From Fidelibacterota bacterium (GTDB lineage: Bacteria > Fidelibacterota > Fidelibacteria > Fidelibacterales > Fidelibacteraceae), in assembly GCA_021734505.1 (NCBI GenBank), contig JAIPIT010000002.1:1-60083 (forward strand): DNA of 60,083 nt, in the 5' to 3' direction. A program made the translations under genes and the position numbers. A model generated the notes under the pieces. That model was given only the letters and a program-made list of their open reading frames with translations, had not been told where the DNA came from and ran no database searches. Within the stretch, counting starts at the first letter, position 1. Each line of letters opens with the position of its first letter. Below are positions 44,614 through 53,903 of the stretch, piece by piece.

Positions 44614-45741
44614 CTATTGTTTCTCGATCATTTCTAAATTTGCACGCGGAAGAAGAACTTCTTTTTTTGTTTCATAAAGTTTGACTTTGGCTACGCGGGC
44701 AAGTGAGCCGGACTCCAGGCGCTGAAGTGCGTGCGGTAGGTCGGTGACCTCTCCAAGCATCCCAAAATATGGGGCGCGAATAACCCGAACTTCTGTACCG
44801 GGTTCCATGCCGAAGAGCTCTGCCGGCGCTGCCGTTAATTTGATGTCGCCATCGAGTGGAATAATTATCTCCGGCCGAATAACGCCGGCGCGAATTTGGG
44901 TTGCCCCGTTCATGGAGGCCATTTTCCCTTCATGGGAGCTTAAAAGATCAAATGTTTGTTTAGCCATATGAACTTCGCCAAAACCCTCTGTTATGATCAG
45001 GGTTGTTTCAATTTCTTCCTGGCCCGTAATGGCAACACCGATATCATAACCGACTATTTGCTTAATATCGCTGTAGTTAAAACCTCCGACAACTATACCA
45101 ATAGCGCCAAGCCTCTGTGCTTTCATAAATGCTTTGTAACTTAAAAAAGAACCCCCGACAAGGATCTTACCTTTGCAATTACTTGAGATCATGTCTTCGG
45201 TGATCGGTGTTCCGGTGTCTTTGGTAAGTATCAAGATCTCTCCACGGCGTTCGCCACCTATCCCAAAAATACCTTGTATAAATGATGCGGCCGTGCTGAT
45301 TTCAACACCTTCGTTTTCTATAATTCCGGTAACTGTCCCGTTGATATATGCTTGAACGGAAACCGGTGCCGGTGCTTCGCGAATAATTGCCTGTCCTGTA
45401 ATATTTGAAACTGCTTCCAGTGTGCCTGACGCCGGCGCAATGGCTTTTGATTTAAATAAGCCAAATATTCCCGGGGTTTCGGCAATAATATCATTTTTTT
45501 CAATCGGGTCGCCGGGTTTAACAAGCAATAGCTCCGAGATTTCGGATGCTTCTATATTTAACATATTGGCTAAATTTACCGGAACAACGTTTCCCGGAAG
45601 ATTTGTTGTTGCAACAACATCTTCGGCCTTAACCTTTGCGCCAACTTCAACTATTACTTTGCCCTTTAGGGGGAGGCGTCTGGTTTTATGGACCACTGTT
45701 TGGGGAATAACTTTTAGTCCGGGGGTATATGCGTGTGCCAT
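44614..45741 (-). CDS. Uncharacterised protein with biotinyl-lipoyl-like segments and a C-terminal KOW-like motif
   Basis: 375 residues, soluble, no signal peptide. The first ~130 residues show repeats of the kind seen in barrel-sandwich (biotinyl/lipoyl-like) domains: LKGKVIVEVGAKVKAEDVVAT, LLVKPGDPIEKNDIIAE and AIAPASGTLEAVSN, without the MKM lysine. The middle (~160-270) is Rossmann-like with many Gly (GKILVGGSF, AIGIVVGGFN). The end has a KOW-like GTEVRVIRAPYFGMLGEVTDLP. It lies 40 bp after the GlmL-like gene, and I recall this pair from other anaerobes. I do not know a function; a structural partner of the ATPase is the simplest inference. Confidence 0.6.
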   Translation of the reverse strand: MAHAYTPGLKVIPQTVVHKTRRLPLKGKVIVEVGAKVKAEDVVATTNLPGNVVPVNLANMLNIEASEISELLLVKPGDPIEKNDIIAETPGIFGLFKSKAIAPASGTLEAVSNITGQAIIREAPAPVSVQAYINGTVTGIIENEGVEISTAASFIQGIFGIGGERRGEILILTKDTGTPITEDMISSNCKGKILVGGSFLSYKAFMKAQRLGAIGIVVGGFNYSDIKQIVGYDIGVAITGQEEIETTLIITEGFGEVHMAKQTFDLLSSHEGKMASMNGATQIRAGVIRPEIIIPLDGDIKLTAAPAELFGMEPGTEVRVIRAPYFGMLGEVTDLPHALQRLESGSLARVAKVKLYETKKEVLLPRANLEMIEKQ

Positions 45742-45781
45742 ATTTTCTCCTTTATTATAAATATTAAAGCCGCGGCCTTAA

Positions 45782-47599
45782 TTATTTATCCTCAAATTCA
45801 TTGACGGTTTTACTCCATTCCTGAAGTTTTGATACACGTTCGACGGGGTTTTCCGGAAGAACAAAAGGACGGCGTCCGCGGGCATCAATAATAATGCCAA
45901 CAAGGCCTCCATAAATCTTTGTCTTTACAACCTGTCCCGGGCCGCCGCCGACGTCAACACCCCTGGCGGGAATAATCTCTGCTTCCATGGCCACATAAGG
46001 TGCTTCAAATAATTCCATTTCACCAAGAGTATAGGCCTTATCGATCATTTTACCGTCCGGTAGTGTTAAACGAATGCGCATGTATTCTTTGCCCGGTTTA
46101 ATAGCTCCGACCGGAGCAATACAAGTACCAAGGCGAAGAAGGCAGTCTTTGTTAAACACTTCGGTCGCGGCTTTTTCGTGTACACTTGCAAGCACACCTA
46201 ACTGCGGCATCATAAAAATTGAATCTACCGCTATTTGTGTGACGCCTTCCGGTTGGAAAGAATCTATCATCATGCGTGCTGATTGGTGGCGACGGGGAGC
46301 ATGGGAAAGCACGCCACCCGAACCGACAAGAATATCCAGATCCATCATATTGACAAGTGTTTCACCTGATGAAGATTGATCAAAAGCATCTGAAATGGTT
46401 CGTTCTTTTTGAACGCCTCTTAATCCAACTGCGAATGCTTTATGCTGTATAAAAGATAAGCGTAGTGCCTCACGGGCAATTGCTTGCTCTATTTTTAATT
46501 CTTCCAGTGATTGTGGAATCGTCGTGGGCCGGATCATTTTATTCCCAATCCTGTTCCGAAGATCAATTTCATCAATCTCAAAGGGTACCCAACGAAGAAT
46601 ATTGGGAAGGGTTGCAGATGCAAGAACATTAGAAATGGAATATGACATTCCAAGATTGGCGCTAACGGTTCTATTAAATACCGGTTCGCCCTTTTCAAGG
46701 TCTTTAAAAACCGAGAACACATCGGTGGTGGCACCTCCAATATCAACACCAAGAACCGTAATACCTTCTTTTTTTGCAATAACTTGCATGATCTCGCCTA
46801 CGGCACCGGGGGTCGGCATAATTGGCGCATCGCTCATATCCATTAATTTTTTATATCCGGGGGCTTGGGCCATTACGTGTTCCATGAAAAGATCGTGGAT
46901 TTTATCGCGTGCAGGACCGAGATTTTCCCTTTCAAGTACGGGTCGTATATTTGCAACGATACTTAGGTCTGTTTCTTTCGAAAGATTTTTTCTGATCTCA
47001 TCGTTTGCTTTTTGGTTTCCCGCATAAATAACAGGAAGCTTATAGTTGATACCAAGTCGTGGTTTGGGATTTGCTGCCTTTAATAGCTCGGACATTTCCA
47101 CCACGCCTTTGATATTTCCCGAATCAGTACCACCCGAAAGAAGGATCATGTCCGGGCGAAGGTGGCGAATACGTTGGATTTTTTCGTGGGGAAGGCGACC
47201 ATCGTTTGATGCCAAAACATCCATTACGATCGCTCCCGCACCTAAAGCTGCGCGTTCGGCTGATTCCGCACTCATTGCTTTTACAATACCGGATACGACC
47301 ATTTGAAGGCCGCCACCGGCGGAGCTGGTTGAGATATAAATATCAACGCCCTTATCGCCTTTTTGGGGTGTAATGATCTTGTCGTTATCTAAAATTTGGC
47401 GACCCCGAAGTTCTTCGACTTCCTTTGCCGCATTCAAAACTCCCTTTGTTACATCTTCAAAAGGAGCCTCAACGGTTGTTGGGGCTTCACCTCGAACAAC
47501 AAGTCTGTATTCATCACCTTGTTTTTCGATGAGAATTGCTTTTGTTGTGGTGCTACCGCAATCCGTTGCAAGAATGGATTTTATTGCTTCCGGTTTCAT
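45782..47599 (-). CDS. GlmL/MutL-type ASKHA ATPase (glutamate mutase-associated family)
   Basis: 605 residues of the MutL/GlmL family, named for the gene between the two glutamate mutase subunits. It has the ASKHA phosphate loops DCGSTTTKA at 13-21 and GVDIGGATTDVFS near 300, and the conserved SSAGGGLQMVVSG and LSGGTDSG. The family is thought to act as a chaperone or reactivase for adenosylcobalamin mutases. No mutase S or E subunit is in this window, so its client is unknown; it is instead paired with the KOW-like protein. ATG 47599 is chosen since GAGG lies just upstream; the open frame to 47665 adds a lysine-rich stretch unlike the family. Confidence 0.85.
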   Translation of the reverse strand: MKPEAIKSILATDCGSTTTKAILIEKQGDEYRLVVRGEAPTTVEAPFEDVTKGVLNAAKEVEELRGRQILDNDKIITPQKGDKGVDIYISTSSAGGGLQMVVSGIVKAMSAESAERAALGAGAIVMDVLASNDGRLPHEKIQRIRHLRPDMILLSGGTDSGNIKGVVEMSELLKAANPKPRLGINYKLPVIYAGNQKANDEIRKNLSKETDLSIVANIRPVLERENLGPARDKIHDLFMEHVMAQAPGYKKLMDMSDAPIMPTPGAVGEIMQVIAKKEGITVLGVDIGGATTDVFSVFKDLEKGEPVFNRTVSANLGMSYSISNVLASATLPNILRWVPFEIDEIDLRNRIGNKMIRPTTIPQSLEELKIEQAIAREALRLSFIQHKAFAVGLRGVQKERTISDAFDQSSSGETLVNMMDLDILVGSGGVLSHAPRRHQSARMMIDSFQPEGVTQIAVDSIFMMPQLGVLASVHEKAATEVFNKDCLLRLGTCIAPVGAIKPGKEYMRIRLTLPDGKMIDKAYTLGEMELFEAPYVAMEAEIIPARGVDVGGGPGQVVKTKIYGGLVGIIIDARGRRPFVLPENPVERVSKLQEWSKTVNEFEDK

Positions 47600-47706
47600 A
47601 AAGGCCTCATTTTCACTTTTATCATGCGCTATTTTTTTTAATTTATTTTTTTGCTGTAATTTCAAACCAAGTGTGTAATCTATGCTTTTTTATTAAAAAA
47701 ACCACC

Positions 47707-48534
47707 TTAAACGAAAAATTTTATATACACGTATATCCAATATAGCGGGACAACGACAGCCAGAGAATCAAAGCGATCCAAAAAACCACCGTGAGTTAAC
47801 AAAATATTGGATGAATCTTTTACGCCGATCTCCCTTTTGATTTTTGATTCAACGAGGTCCCCCATCTGTCCGAATATTCCCGCACAAAGAGCGAGGACCA
47901 TATAATCAAATACATGAAAGACCGGGATAAAATCAATTAACCAAAAAACGATCATAGCAATACAGGAAAAAATAAAGCCGCCCACTGCGCCTTCAACCGT
48001 TTTTTTAGGGCTCACCGATGGGAAAAGCGGGTGCTTGCCAATTAATTTACCTATATAAAAAGCAAAAATGTCTGTGGCATAAACCGCAACGATCATTATG
48101 ATCACGATATTACGTCCAATATCTATTTGCTGATATGCGCTGATCTCAATATTTCTTAAAAGGATCATTGTACCCAGGCTTAATCCCGGGTAGATCACTG
48201 AACCAAGTCCGACGAACGACATTTTTATAAATTCCGAACTTTTATAAAAAAGGAGGCTAAAATTGGTAAAGGCTGCGGCAAATAATAAGATCAGAAAGAC
48301 AATATCAAAACGTGAAAAATACATGACCAGTAAACACAAGGGTGTTACCACTAGAGTTAACACCATTAAAACACGGGGTGGATAATGAACCATTTTAAGA
48401 AGCTCGTATTGTGAAAATACTGCTATAAGGGCAACAATGGCAAGAAACCAACCGCCGCCAAACCAGGCTGCGGCCAAAAAGATCGGCCCCAAGGTAAATC
48501 CAATTAATAATCTTTGTTTGTGTGCTTTACTCAT
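47707..48534 (-). CDS. cdsA: Phosphatidate cytidylyltransferase
   Basis: 275 residues with about eight membrane helices. The family signature is near the C-terminus: SPKKTVEGAVGG (~170) and GQMGDLVESKIKREIGVKDSSN followed by THGGFLDRFDS (~225-260), with the metal-binding Asp residues. It makes CDP-diacylglycerol, the precursor of all phospholipids. It is in the minus-strand run after recF (70 bp gap). Confidence 0.94.
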   Translation of the reverse strand: MSKAHKQRLLIGFTLGPIFLAAAWFGGGWFLAIVALIAVFSQYELLKMVHYPPRVLMVLTLVVTPLCLLVMYFSRFDIVFLILLFAAAFTNFSLLFYKSSEFIKMSFVGLGSVIYPGLSLGTMILLRNIEISAYQQIDIGRNIVIIMIVAVYATDIFAFYIGKLIGKHPLFPSVSPKKTVEGAVGGFIFSCIAMIVFWLIDFIPVFHVFDYMVLALCAGIFGQMGDLVESKIKREIGVKDSSNILLTHGGFLDRFDSLAVVVPLYWIYVYIKFFV

Positions 48535-48604
48535 ATTTATTTCCAGTCCTAAATATACTGAATAACGCTGTCTTTATAAATGTTTTTTATGGGAAATTTT
48601 CTTC

Positions 48605-49702
48605 TTAAGCGATCTCAATAACATTGATGTTGTTCTTGCTAATATCCATCCCGTGTCGACGAAGATCGCTCATGTCTGTTGTTGTAATTAGAACTTGCTT
48701 GGCGTCCATGATCTTTTGTACTATCCGCTTGCTGTTGTTAAGGTCCAATTCGGCAAAAAGATCATCCAGTAAATAAATGGGTTCTGCTTTTTGAAGCTTT
48801 GTAATAATTTCTCCTTCGGCAAGCTTTAACAGGGTCATCCAAATTTTGTGTTCTCCTTGTGATGCATAATGGATCAAAGGTGTATCGTTTCTCAAAAAGA
48901 GATACTTATCATAATTTGGTCCCCATAAAGTTCTTCGTAAAATGATCTCTTTGTCGATATTGTTTTGTGTTTGCTCTCTGTGAATGATCTGAAAATCCGC
49001 TTCTGTTTTCGCTGTTAAAGATGGTTTATAAACGATCGTTCCCGTACTGCCATTATCGAATGTGCTTTTATAAAGCTCTTCCAGGTGTTTATTAAACTTC
49101 TCACTATATGAGCGGCGGGTGTTAACGATCCGGAACATGATCGGGGATAATTGCTCATCGTAGGCTTCCAACTGGGCCGTATAGCGATATTCTTTTTTTT
49201 CGCTCAGTTGTTTGAGGTGGGCGTTACGATTTTTAAGCAGTTTTCTGTAAGTAATTAGATCTTGAAGATATGGTTGAGATATTTGGGAAATAAATCTGTC
49301 AAAATATCCGCGTCGCTCTATACTTGGACCTGCCGTAACGCGAAAATCTTCGGGTGACTGAAAAACCAGAGGAAAGCTTCCAATAACATCAGCCATTCGA
49401 ATCATTGTTTCATCATCAAAAATAAAACGCTTCCCTTTTTTCTTGAGGTAGTTGGCCTGGGCCTTGCTGTATTTGTTGCCTTCCCATAAGCTGGCTGTTT
49501 GAAAAAAGTCCGCGTCCTGTTTTATCATATCAACATCTTGCGGTGCCTTAAAAGATTTTGTAAAAGAGGTAAAATAAATGGCTTCAAGCAAAGAAGTTTT
49601 ACCAACGCCGTTTTTTCCAAGAATTACATTTACGCCCGGTTGGAAATCCACCGTTTTTTCTTCAAAGATGCGGAAGTTTTTAACAGTAAGTTGTTTTATC
49701 AT
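48605..49702 (-). CDS. recF: DNA replication and repair protein RecF
   Basis: 365 residues of the ABC/SMC-like ATPase RecF. Walker A GKNGVGKT is at 29-36, the signature-like ASQGEHKIW near 275, and Walker B IYLLDDLFAELD near 303. It loads RecA at gaps with RecO and RecR. Its position two genes after dnaN is the classical origin-region order, with one lipoprotein gene inserted between. Confidence 0.95.
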   Translation of the reverse strand: MIKQLTVKNFRIFEEKTVDFQPGVNVILGKNGVGKTSLLEAIYFTSFTKSFKAPQDVDMIKQDADFFQTASLWEGNKYSKAQANYLKKKGKRFIFDDETMIRMADVIGSFPLVFQSPEDFRVTAGPSIERRGYFDRFISQISQPYLQDLITYRKLLKNRNAHLKQLSEKKEYRYTAQLEAYDEQLSPIMFRIVNTRRSYSEKFNKHLEELYKSTFDNGSTGTIVYKPSLTAKTEADFQIIHREQTQNNIDKEIILRRTLWGPNYDKYLFLRNDTPLIHYASQGEHKIWMTLLKLAEGEIITKLQKAEPIYLLDDLFAELDLNNSKRIVQKIMDAKQVLITTTDMSDLRRHGMDISKNNINVIEIA

Positions 49703-49810
49703 TGCGTTAAATATAATATAAAAAGTAATTAGGTCTGCGCTTAATATTTGTTTATTACATTTGGTGGTAAAATATCTTTCTCAAACCAATCTCGTGATCT
49801 TTGTGAGATT

Positions 49811-50500
49811 TTATTTATTGCCGCCTATAGAAAATTTGTATTCCACACCTGCGGACATAATAATAAAAGGGTAGCTAAAGATTGCGGAAAAATGAGATTG
49901 TGAGTAACCAAGCTGAAATTTGGCTTTGAATTTCTCGGCACCTACCGCCATAAAAATTGCCGGTTCAAAAAACATTTCAAATATTTTGGGGTCGTCTATT
50001 ATATTGTCTTCATCATTTTTGTAGATATTTACCAGTCCTTCACGCATTGCCAGCCCAAAATTAATATATTTCCACTTTAGCCCCATATCAACCTGACCAT
50101 ATAATTTAAAGTAATTTGTATTTCTATATGTCCCCGCGTCATCGCTGTGTGTAAAGGTTCTTCCGGCTCCGGTTCCAATATATGCCTCAAATATGGTATT
50201 TGTATTAAGTGGTTTATAAAATCCGGCTGCACCCTCGAAATAGTAATTGCCACTTCTTCTGTCGGTATTAACTTCGGTATCATTTAGGTTGGTTAGGTTT
50301 GCGTTTATTTGAAGGCCGAGATTTTTAATGGGGGAGTAGGCGCTTTGAATATCCACACCTCCGTTCAGAAGGGATAGTGACAGTTGAATATCTCCTTTTT
50401 CTTTCAAAAGCGGCGCGTTTAATCCGTTGGGATAATAAACATATGTTGAGCAGGAATAAAATAGAGATATTATGATCAACAGTATGAAAAGTTTTTTCAT
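49811..50500 (-). CDS. Lipoprotein with outer-membrane beta-barrel-like sequence
   Basis: 229 residues. MKKLFILLIIISLFYSC has a lipobox (C17). The rest has regular amphipathic strands with aromatic girdles (GLQINANLTNL, YIGTGAGRTF, KYINFGLAMREG, FKAKFQLGYSQSHF) and ends in a strand (SAGVEYKFSIGGNK), consistent with an 8-stranded barrel. I recognise no family. It is placed between dnaN (25 bp) and recF, which is unusual for that locus. Confidence 0.65.
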   Translation of the reverse strand: MKKLFILLIIISLFYSCSTYVYYPNGLNAPLLKEKGDIQLSLSLLNGGVDIQSAYSPIKNLGLQINANLTNLNDTEVNTDRRSGNYYFEGAAGFYKPLNTNTIFEAYIGTGAGRTFTHSDDAGTYRNTNYFKLYGQVDMGLKWKYINFGLAMREGLVNIYKNDEDNIIDDPKIFEMFFEPAIFMAVGAEKFKAKFQLGYSQSHFSAIFSYPFIIMSAGVEYKFSIGGNK

Positions 50501-50525
50501 ATTAGCCCTTTAAGTGATCAATATT

Positions 50526-51638
50526 TTACATTAAACGGATAGGCATTAAAAGAAATAGAATTTCTTCATCAGCTTGTTGTTCTGTGGGAAAGAACAATCC
50601 CGCCATTAAAGCATTCTTAAGATGAATATCAACCTTCTCGCCGTCAATATGGCGGATCATTTCTCGCAGATAATCTGAATTATAACCAATAATAAAGTCT
50701 TCGCCTTTATATTCAAGATCTATCTTTTCTTTTGCGGTTGATGCCGTTTCAATATCTTCTGCTTTTATCAAAGCACTGTTGTTTGAAAAATTCAGTGATA
50801 TCTGGCGCGTGTTTTTACTTGCAAATATTCCCACGCGTTTTACGACTGATAATAATTCATCTATTCCTACAAGTACTTTTTTATCGTTCTCCGCCGGAAT
50901 AACACTTTCATAATCCGGGAAACGTTCTTCTATTATCCGGGAATAGATCGTCGTGTCTTGTAATTCAAGCATGATATGATTATGCCCGATTCGAAGCGTA
51001 ACAAAATCAACATCTTTTATACTGTTAACGCAAAGATTAAGGAATTTAGGTGGAACAATAATATCTTTTATGTCTTCTGCACCTTGGAATTCTTTAAGAG
51101 TATACTTTACCAAGCGGTGACCATCTGTAGAAACTGCGCGTAATTCATTTTCTTTAAATTGAAACAATACTCCGTTTAGGGCTACTTTCATTTCGTCACG
51201 ACTAACGGCAAAACCGGTTTTTTCTACAATTCGTTTAAATTTTTCTGCTTGCAGTGTGATAATTTTACTATCGTCAACTATCGGCTCCGTAGGGAATTCC
51301 ATTGCGGGATGTCCCATAATCTTATATTCCCCACCTACATCTGTTGTTATAATCACTTGTTCGTCTTCAATATAAAAATGTAGAAGTGTATTGGGCAACT
51401 CTCCTGTAATCTCTTTAATTATTTTACTTGGTACTGCGATAGCTCCTTCTTCTTCCATTTGAATATCACAAGAAGCCGTCATGGTAATTTCAAGATCAGT
51501 GGATCGCATCTTCAGCAAGTTATCTTTTACAGTAAAAAGTATACAAGACAAGATCGGTAAAGTTGATCTTACAGGGGTTACATTGGATACCTTTTGTAAG
51601 ACATGGAAAAAGTTTTCTTTTGAAACTGTAAATTTCAT
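50526..51638 (-). CDS. dnaN: DNA polymerase III beta sliding clamp
   Basis: 370 residues in three repeated clamp domains. The N-terminal MKFTVSKENFFHVLQKVSNVTPVRSTLPILS, the central ALNGVLF and TDGHRLV motifs, and the C-terminal LLMPIRL (normally MPMR[LI]) are typical. The dimer encircles DNA and tethers polymerase III. GAGGTG lies 5 nt before the ATG. It is the first gene left of the proposed origin region; dnaA is not in the window. Confidence 0.97.
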   Translation of the reverse strand: MKFTVSKENFFHVLQKVSNVTPVRSTLPILSCILFTVKDNLLKMRSTDLEITMTASCDIQMEEEGAIAVPSKIIKEITGELPNTLLHFYIEDEQVIITTDVGGEYKIMGHPAMEFPTEPIVDDSKIITLQAEKFKRIVEKTGFAVSRDEMKVALNGVLFQFKENELRAVSTDGHRLVKYTLKEFQGAEDIKDIIVPPKFLNLCVNSIKDVDFVTLRIGHNHIMLELQDTTIYSRIIEERFPDYESVIPAENDKKVLVGIDELLSVVKRVGIFASKNTRQISLNFSNNSALIKAEDIETASTAKEKIDLEYKGEDFIIGYNSDYLREMIRHIDGEKVDIHLKNALMAGLFFPTEQQADEEILFLLMPIRLM

Positions 51639-51874
51639 TTAACACCTCTATCATTTATAAACATTGACATTAATTAATTTAATATCTTTTTCTTTAAAAT
51701 ACATACTAAAATTCTTAATACTGTTAATTTCGTGAATACTTCATCAATCTGCTTTATTATTAGTGATTTGTAAGAGTCTTATAAAGTGGATAAGTGTGTA
51801 TGTAATGTGGATAAATACACCCAAGACAACAACAATAACTCACACATGTGTATGTTATTGAAATTATCCCAAAA
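51639..51874. other. Candidate chromosome replication origin (AT-rich region with DnaA boxes)
   Basis: This gene-free stretch has a very AT-rich left part (about 51655-51780) and two DnaA boxes: AGTGGATAA at 51785-51793 (one mismatch) and TGTGGATAA at 51806-51814 (exact, reverse orientation of TTATCCACA), 21 bp apart, i.e. two helical turns on the same face. A small palindrome ACACATGTGT follows near 51842. A third exact box lies at 52235-52243 inside the next gene. It abuts dnaN and is 7 kb from two parS sites. Only two or three boxes are seen, fewer than in most origins, so the call is tentative. Confidence 0.5.
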
Positions 51875-53161
51875 TCAGAACTTTATTTCCACATAGTATT
51901 TTCCATATAAACCTTCCATCCAGTTTTCCCAAAAAACAGATTGTTTTTTATTTAAAGCCATGTTTTCAAGGATGGGATAGTGGTCCTTTAAACTAATCTT
52001 TTCAGCTGGAATATGCTTGTTTAAACGTAGTATATGAAAGCCGTAGGGGGAAATAAAAGGTTCTGATATTTCACCCGCTTTCAAGTCTTTAGACACATCG
52101 CCAAACTCGGAAATCTGAAGGGTCTCAAGCGCAAACTCACCAAGATGTCCCCCATTCATGGCAACGTCGGGATCCTCACTGTATTTTCTCGCAAACCCCT
52201 CAAAATCACCACTTTTTATTATACTGTCGCGGAGTGTGGATAACATGTTAATAACATATTGATTGTCTGATTCTGTTGTTTGGATAGAAAACAAAATATG
52301 TCGCGCGTGGATCAGTTCACCGCGAATTTCAATGGTTTGAATTAAATGATAACCAAATTGAGTTTCAACAGGTTCTGATATTTCGCCCTCATTAAGGGCG
52401 AATGCAGCCTTTTCAAATTCTGCTACAAAAGTACCCTTGGGGACGAAACCAAGATCGCCACCATCTTCAGCAGAGCCGGGATCCTGAGAATACTCAAAAG
52501 CAGCATCTTCAAAAGTGATAGTTCCCGCGATAATATCTTTTCTTACTTTTTCTATCATATCCAATGTTTTTTGCTTTGATTCCGGAGAGGGTTTTTCTGT
52601 AATAAGAATATGATCAATATCTATACGCTCCGGAAGATCCGGCAGGGAATCTTTATTTGAATTATAAAACTCAATAACTTCCGGGCGGGAAATTTTAATT
52701 TTTGAAAATTTTTCAGCTTGAAGTTGTTGGGAGATCATTGAACTTTTAACACGCTCATACAACATCTCCCGGATTTTTTTCATGGGAGTATCAAAATACA
52801 TTTCCAGAACTTCTTCAGAACCGGCCATTTGAATGTATTGTTGTACTTGTTGTTCTACCGTCATCTCAACATTTCGCTCGTTGATCTCAATAGAATCTGC
52901 TTCTGCCTGAAGTATAATGATCTTTGAATTTACAAGATCGCGCAAAGCATCATGCTGGATTGCGCTAAAAGCCTGTTGATCTTTATAAATATCAATCCCG
53001 CTTTGTTGGGCTATCTCAAAAGCATATTGATTCATTTCTGAATACAGAATAATATTCTCGCCCACAATGGCCGCAATACCATCAACGAGCTGTTGTGCCG
53101 GAAGAAAAAGAGCGCCAATAAGCAAGACATTAGCGATCAGAAGTTTTGAAAATTTTGACAT
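51875..53161 (-). CDS. surA: SurA-type periplasmic chaperone with two parvulin domains
   Basis: 428 residues. A signal peptide (cleavage near LFLPA-QQ), a SurA N-terminal chaperone domain with DGIAAIVGENIILYSEMNQ, then two parvulin domains: ~178-280 (IDHILITEKP, GGDLGFVPKGTFVAEFEKAAF, FGYHLI) and ~285-385 (ARHILFSIQT, YSEDPDVAMNGGHLGEF, YGFHIL). The size and order match E. coli SurA, which carries outer-membrane proteins to the BAM complex. It overlaps the preceding lipoprotein gene by 32 bases and is the last of three parvulin-family genes. Confidence 0.92.
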   Translation of the reverse strand: MSKFSKLLIANVLLIGALFLPAQQLVDGIAAIVGENIILYSEMNQYAFEIAQQSGIDIYKDQQAFSAIQHDALRDLVNSKIIILQAEADSIEINERNVEMTVEQQVQQYIQMAGSEEVLEMYFDTPMKKIREMLYERVKSSMISQQLQAEKFSKIKISRPEVIEFYNSNKDSLPDLPERIDIDHILITEKPSPESKQKTLDMIEKVRKDIIAGTITFEDAAFEYSQDPGSAEDGGDLGFVPKGTFVAEFEKAAFALNEGEISEPVETQFGYHLIQTIEIRGELIHARHILFSIQTTESDNQYVINMLSTLRDSIIKSGDFEGFARKYSEDPDVAMNGGHLGEFALETLQISEFGDVSKDLKAGEISEPFISPYGFHILRLNKHIPAEKISLKDHYPILENMALNKKQSVFWENWMEGLYGKYYVEIKF

Positions 53162-53903
53162 TTATATGATCCTTTAGTTCTTTTTGTTTTTTTTGCAGGG
53201 CATTCGCACGTGCGGCCACTTGAAGCTTTTGTATGATATCATCACGAACATGTTCCACATGAAGCAATGAATTTTCCGGGTAATATTGGATTATGGAAAT
53301 AACATAATATTTACCGGCATGAAATATTGGGCCAAGAGGAGATTTTGTGTTATTTGCAAAGATTGCTTTATCCAAAGGTTCAACACAGCCGCCCTTATGA
53401 ACGAGCTTGAGTTGGGCGGGAACCAGGGGGCGCTCAGAGTTCTTTACTGCCGTTAAAACACCACTAGCTGCTTCTCGGGACAATGTTGAATATATTTCGA
53501 TAAATGCCGATTGTTGATGTGATATAAATTCCTCATGATGTTTATCGTAATAATCAAGAACCTCATTTTCGACAATCATTATCTTATTAAAAACCTTTTG
53601 TTCCTGGAACTCGCGAACTATTAGAGAAGATCGGTATTCTTTAACCTGAGAGCGAAGATGGTCATTCATGCGAACATTTTTTTTGGCCTCAATATACCAA
53701 AGTTGCCTGTCGACCCATTGTTCAATAAACATATCCTCGTTTTGCGGGGAGAAAGATTCACCCAGAGCTTCTTTTATGTCAGATGTTCGTAAGCGACGCC
53801 ACTGTACCCTAGCTACAACGGGGTCATTATGAAAACGTAAAAGATCACACCCCGACACCAAAACAAGCGCCAACAAAGGAAAAACCCAATATTTTATTTT
53901 AAT
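53130..53903 (-). CDS. Lipoprotein of the parvulin N-domain family, probable non-AUG start
   Basis: About 257 residues. It resembles the N-terminal part of SurA/PrsA (ARVQWRRLRTSDIKEAL, YYDKHHEEFISH) with a degenerate parvulin segment (GPIFHAGKYYVISIIQYYPE) lacking the catalytic pattern. The first usual start, TTG 53876, leaves only MLALVLVSGC, too short and uncharged for a lipoprotein signal. Reading on, the frame gives (I)KIKYWVFPLLALVLVSGC with an ideal n-region, starting at ATT 53903 (or ATC 53909 / ATA 53897), and GAGGGTG lies just upstream. No ATG or GTG exists in this part. I therefore place the start at ATT 53903, tentatively. The gene overlaps both neighbours. Confidence 0.65.
   Translation of the reverse strand: MKIKYWVFPLLALVLVSGCDLLRFHNDPVVARVQWRRLRTSDIKEALGESFSPQNEDMFIEQWVDRQLWYIEAKKNVRMNDHLRSQVKEYRSSLIVREFQEQKVFNKIMIVENEVLDYYDKHHEEFISHQQSAFIEIYSTLSREAASGVLTAVKNSERPLVPAQLKLVHKGGCVEPLDKAIFANNTKSPLGPIFHAGKYYVISIIQYYPENSLLHVEHVRDDIIQKLQVAARANALQKKQKELKDHINVKIFKTSDR

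Noticed and set aside
53251-53266. TGTTCCACATGAAGCA, resembling a third parS site
   Set aside because: Two mismatches to the consensus break the palindrome, and it lies in the middle of a coding sequence.
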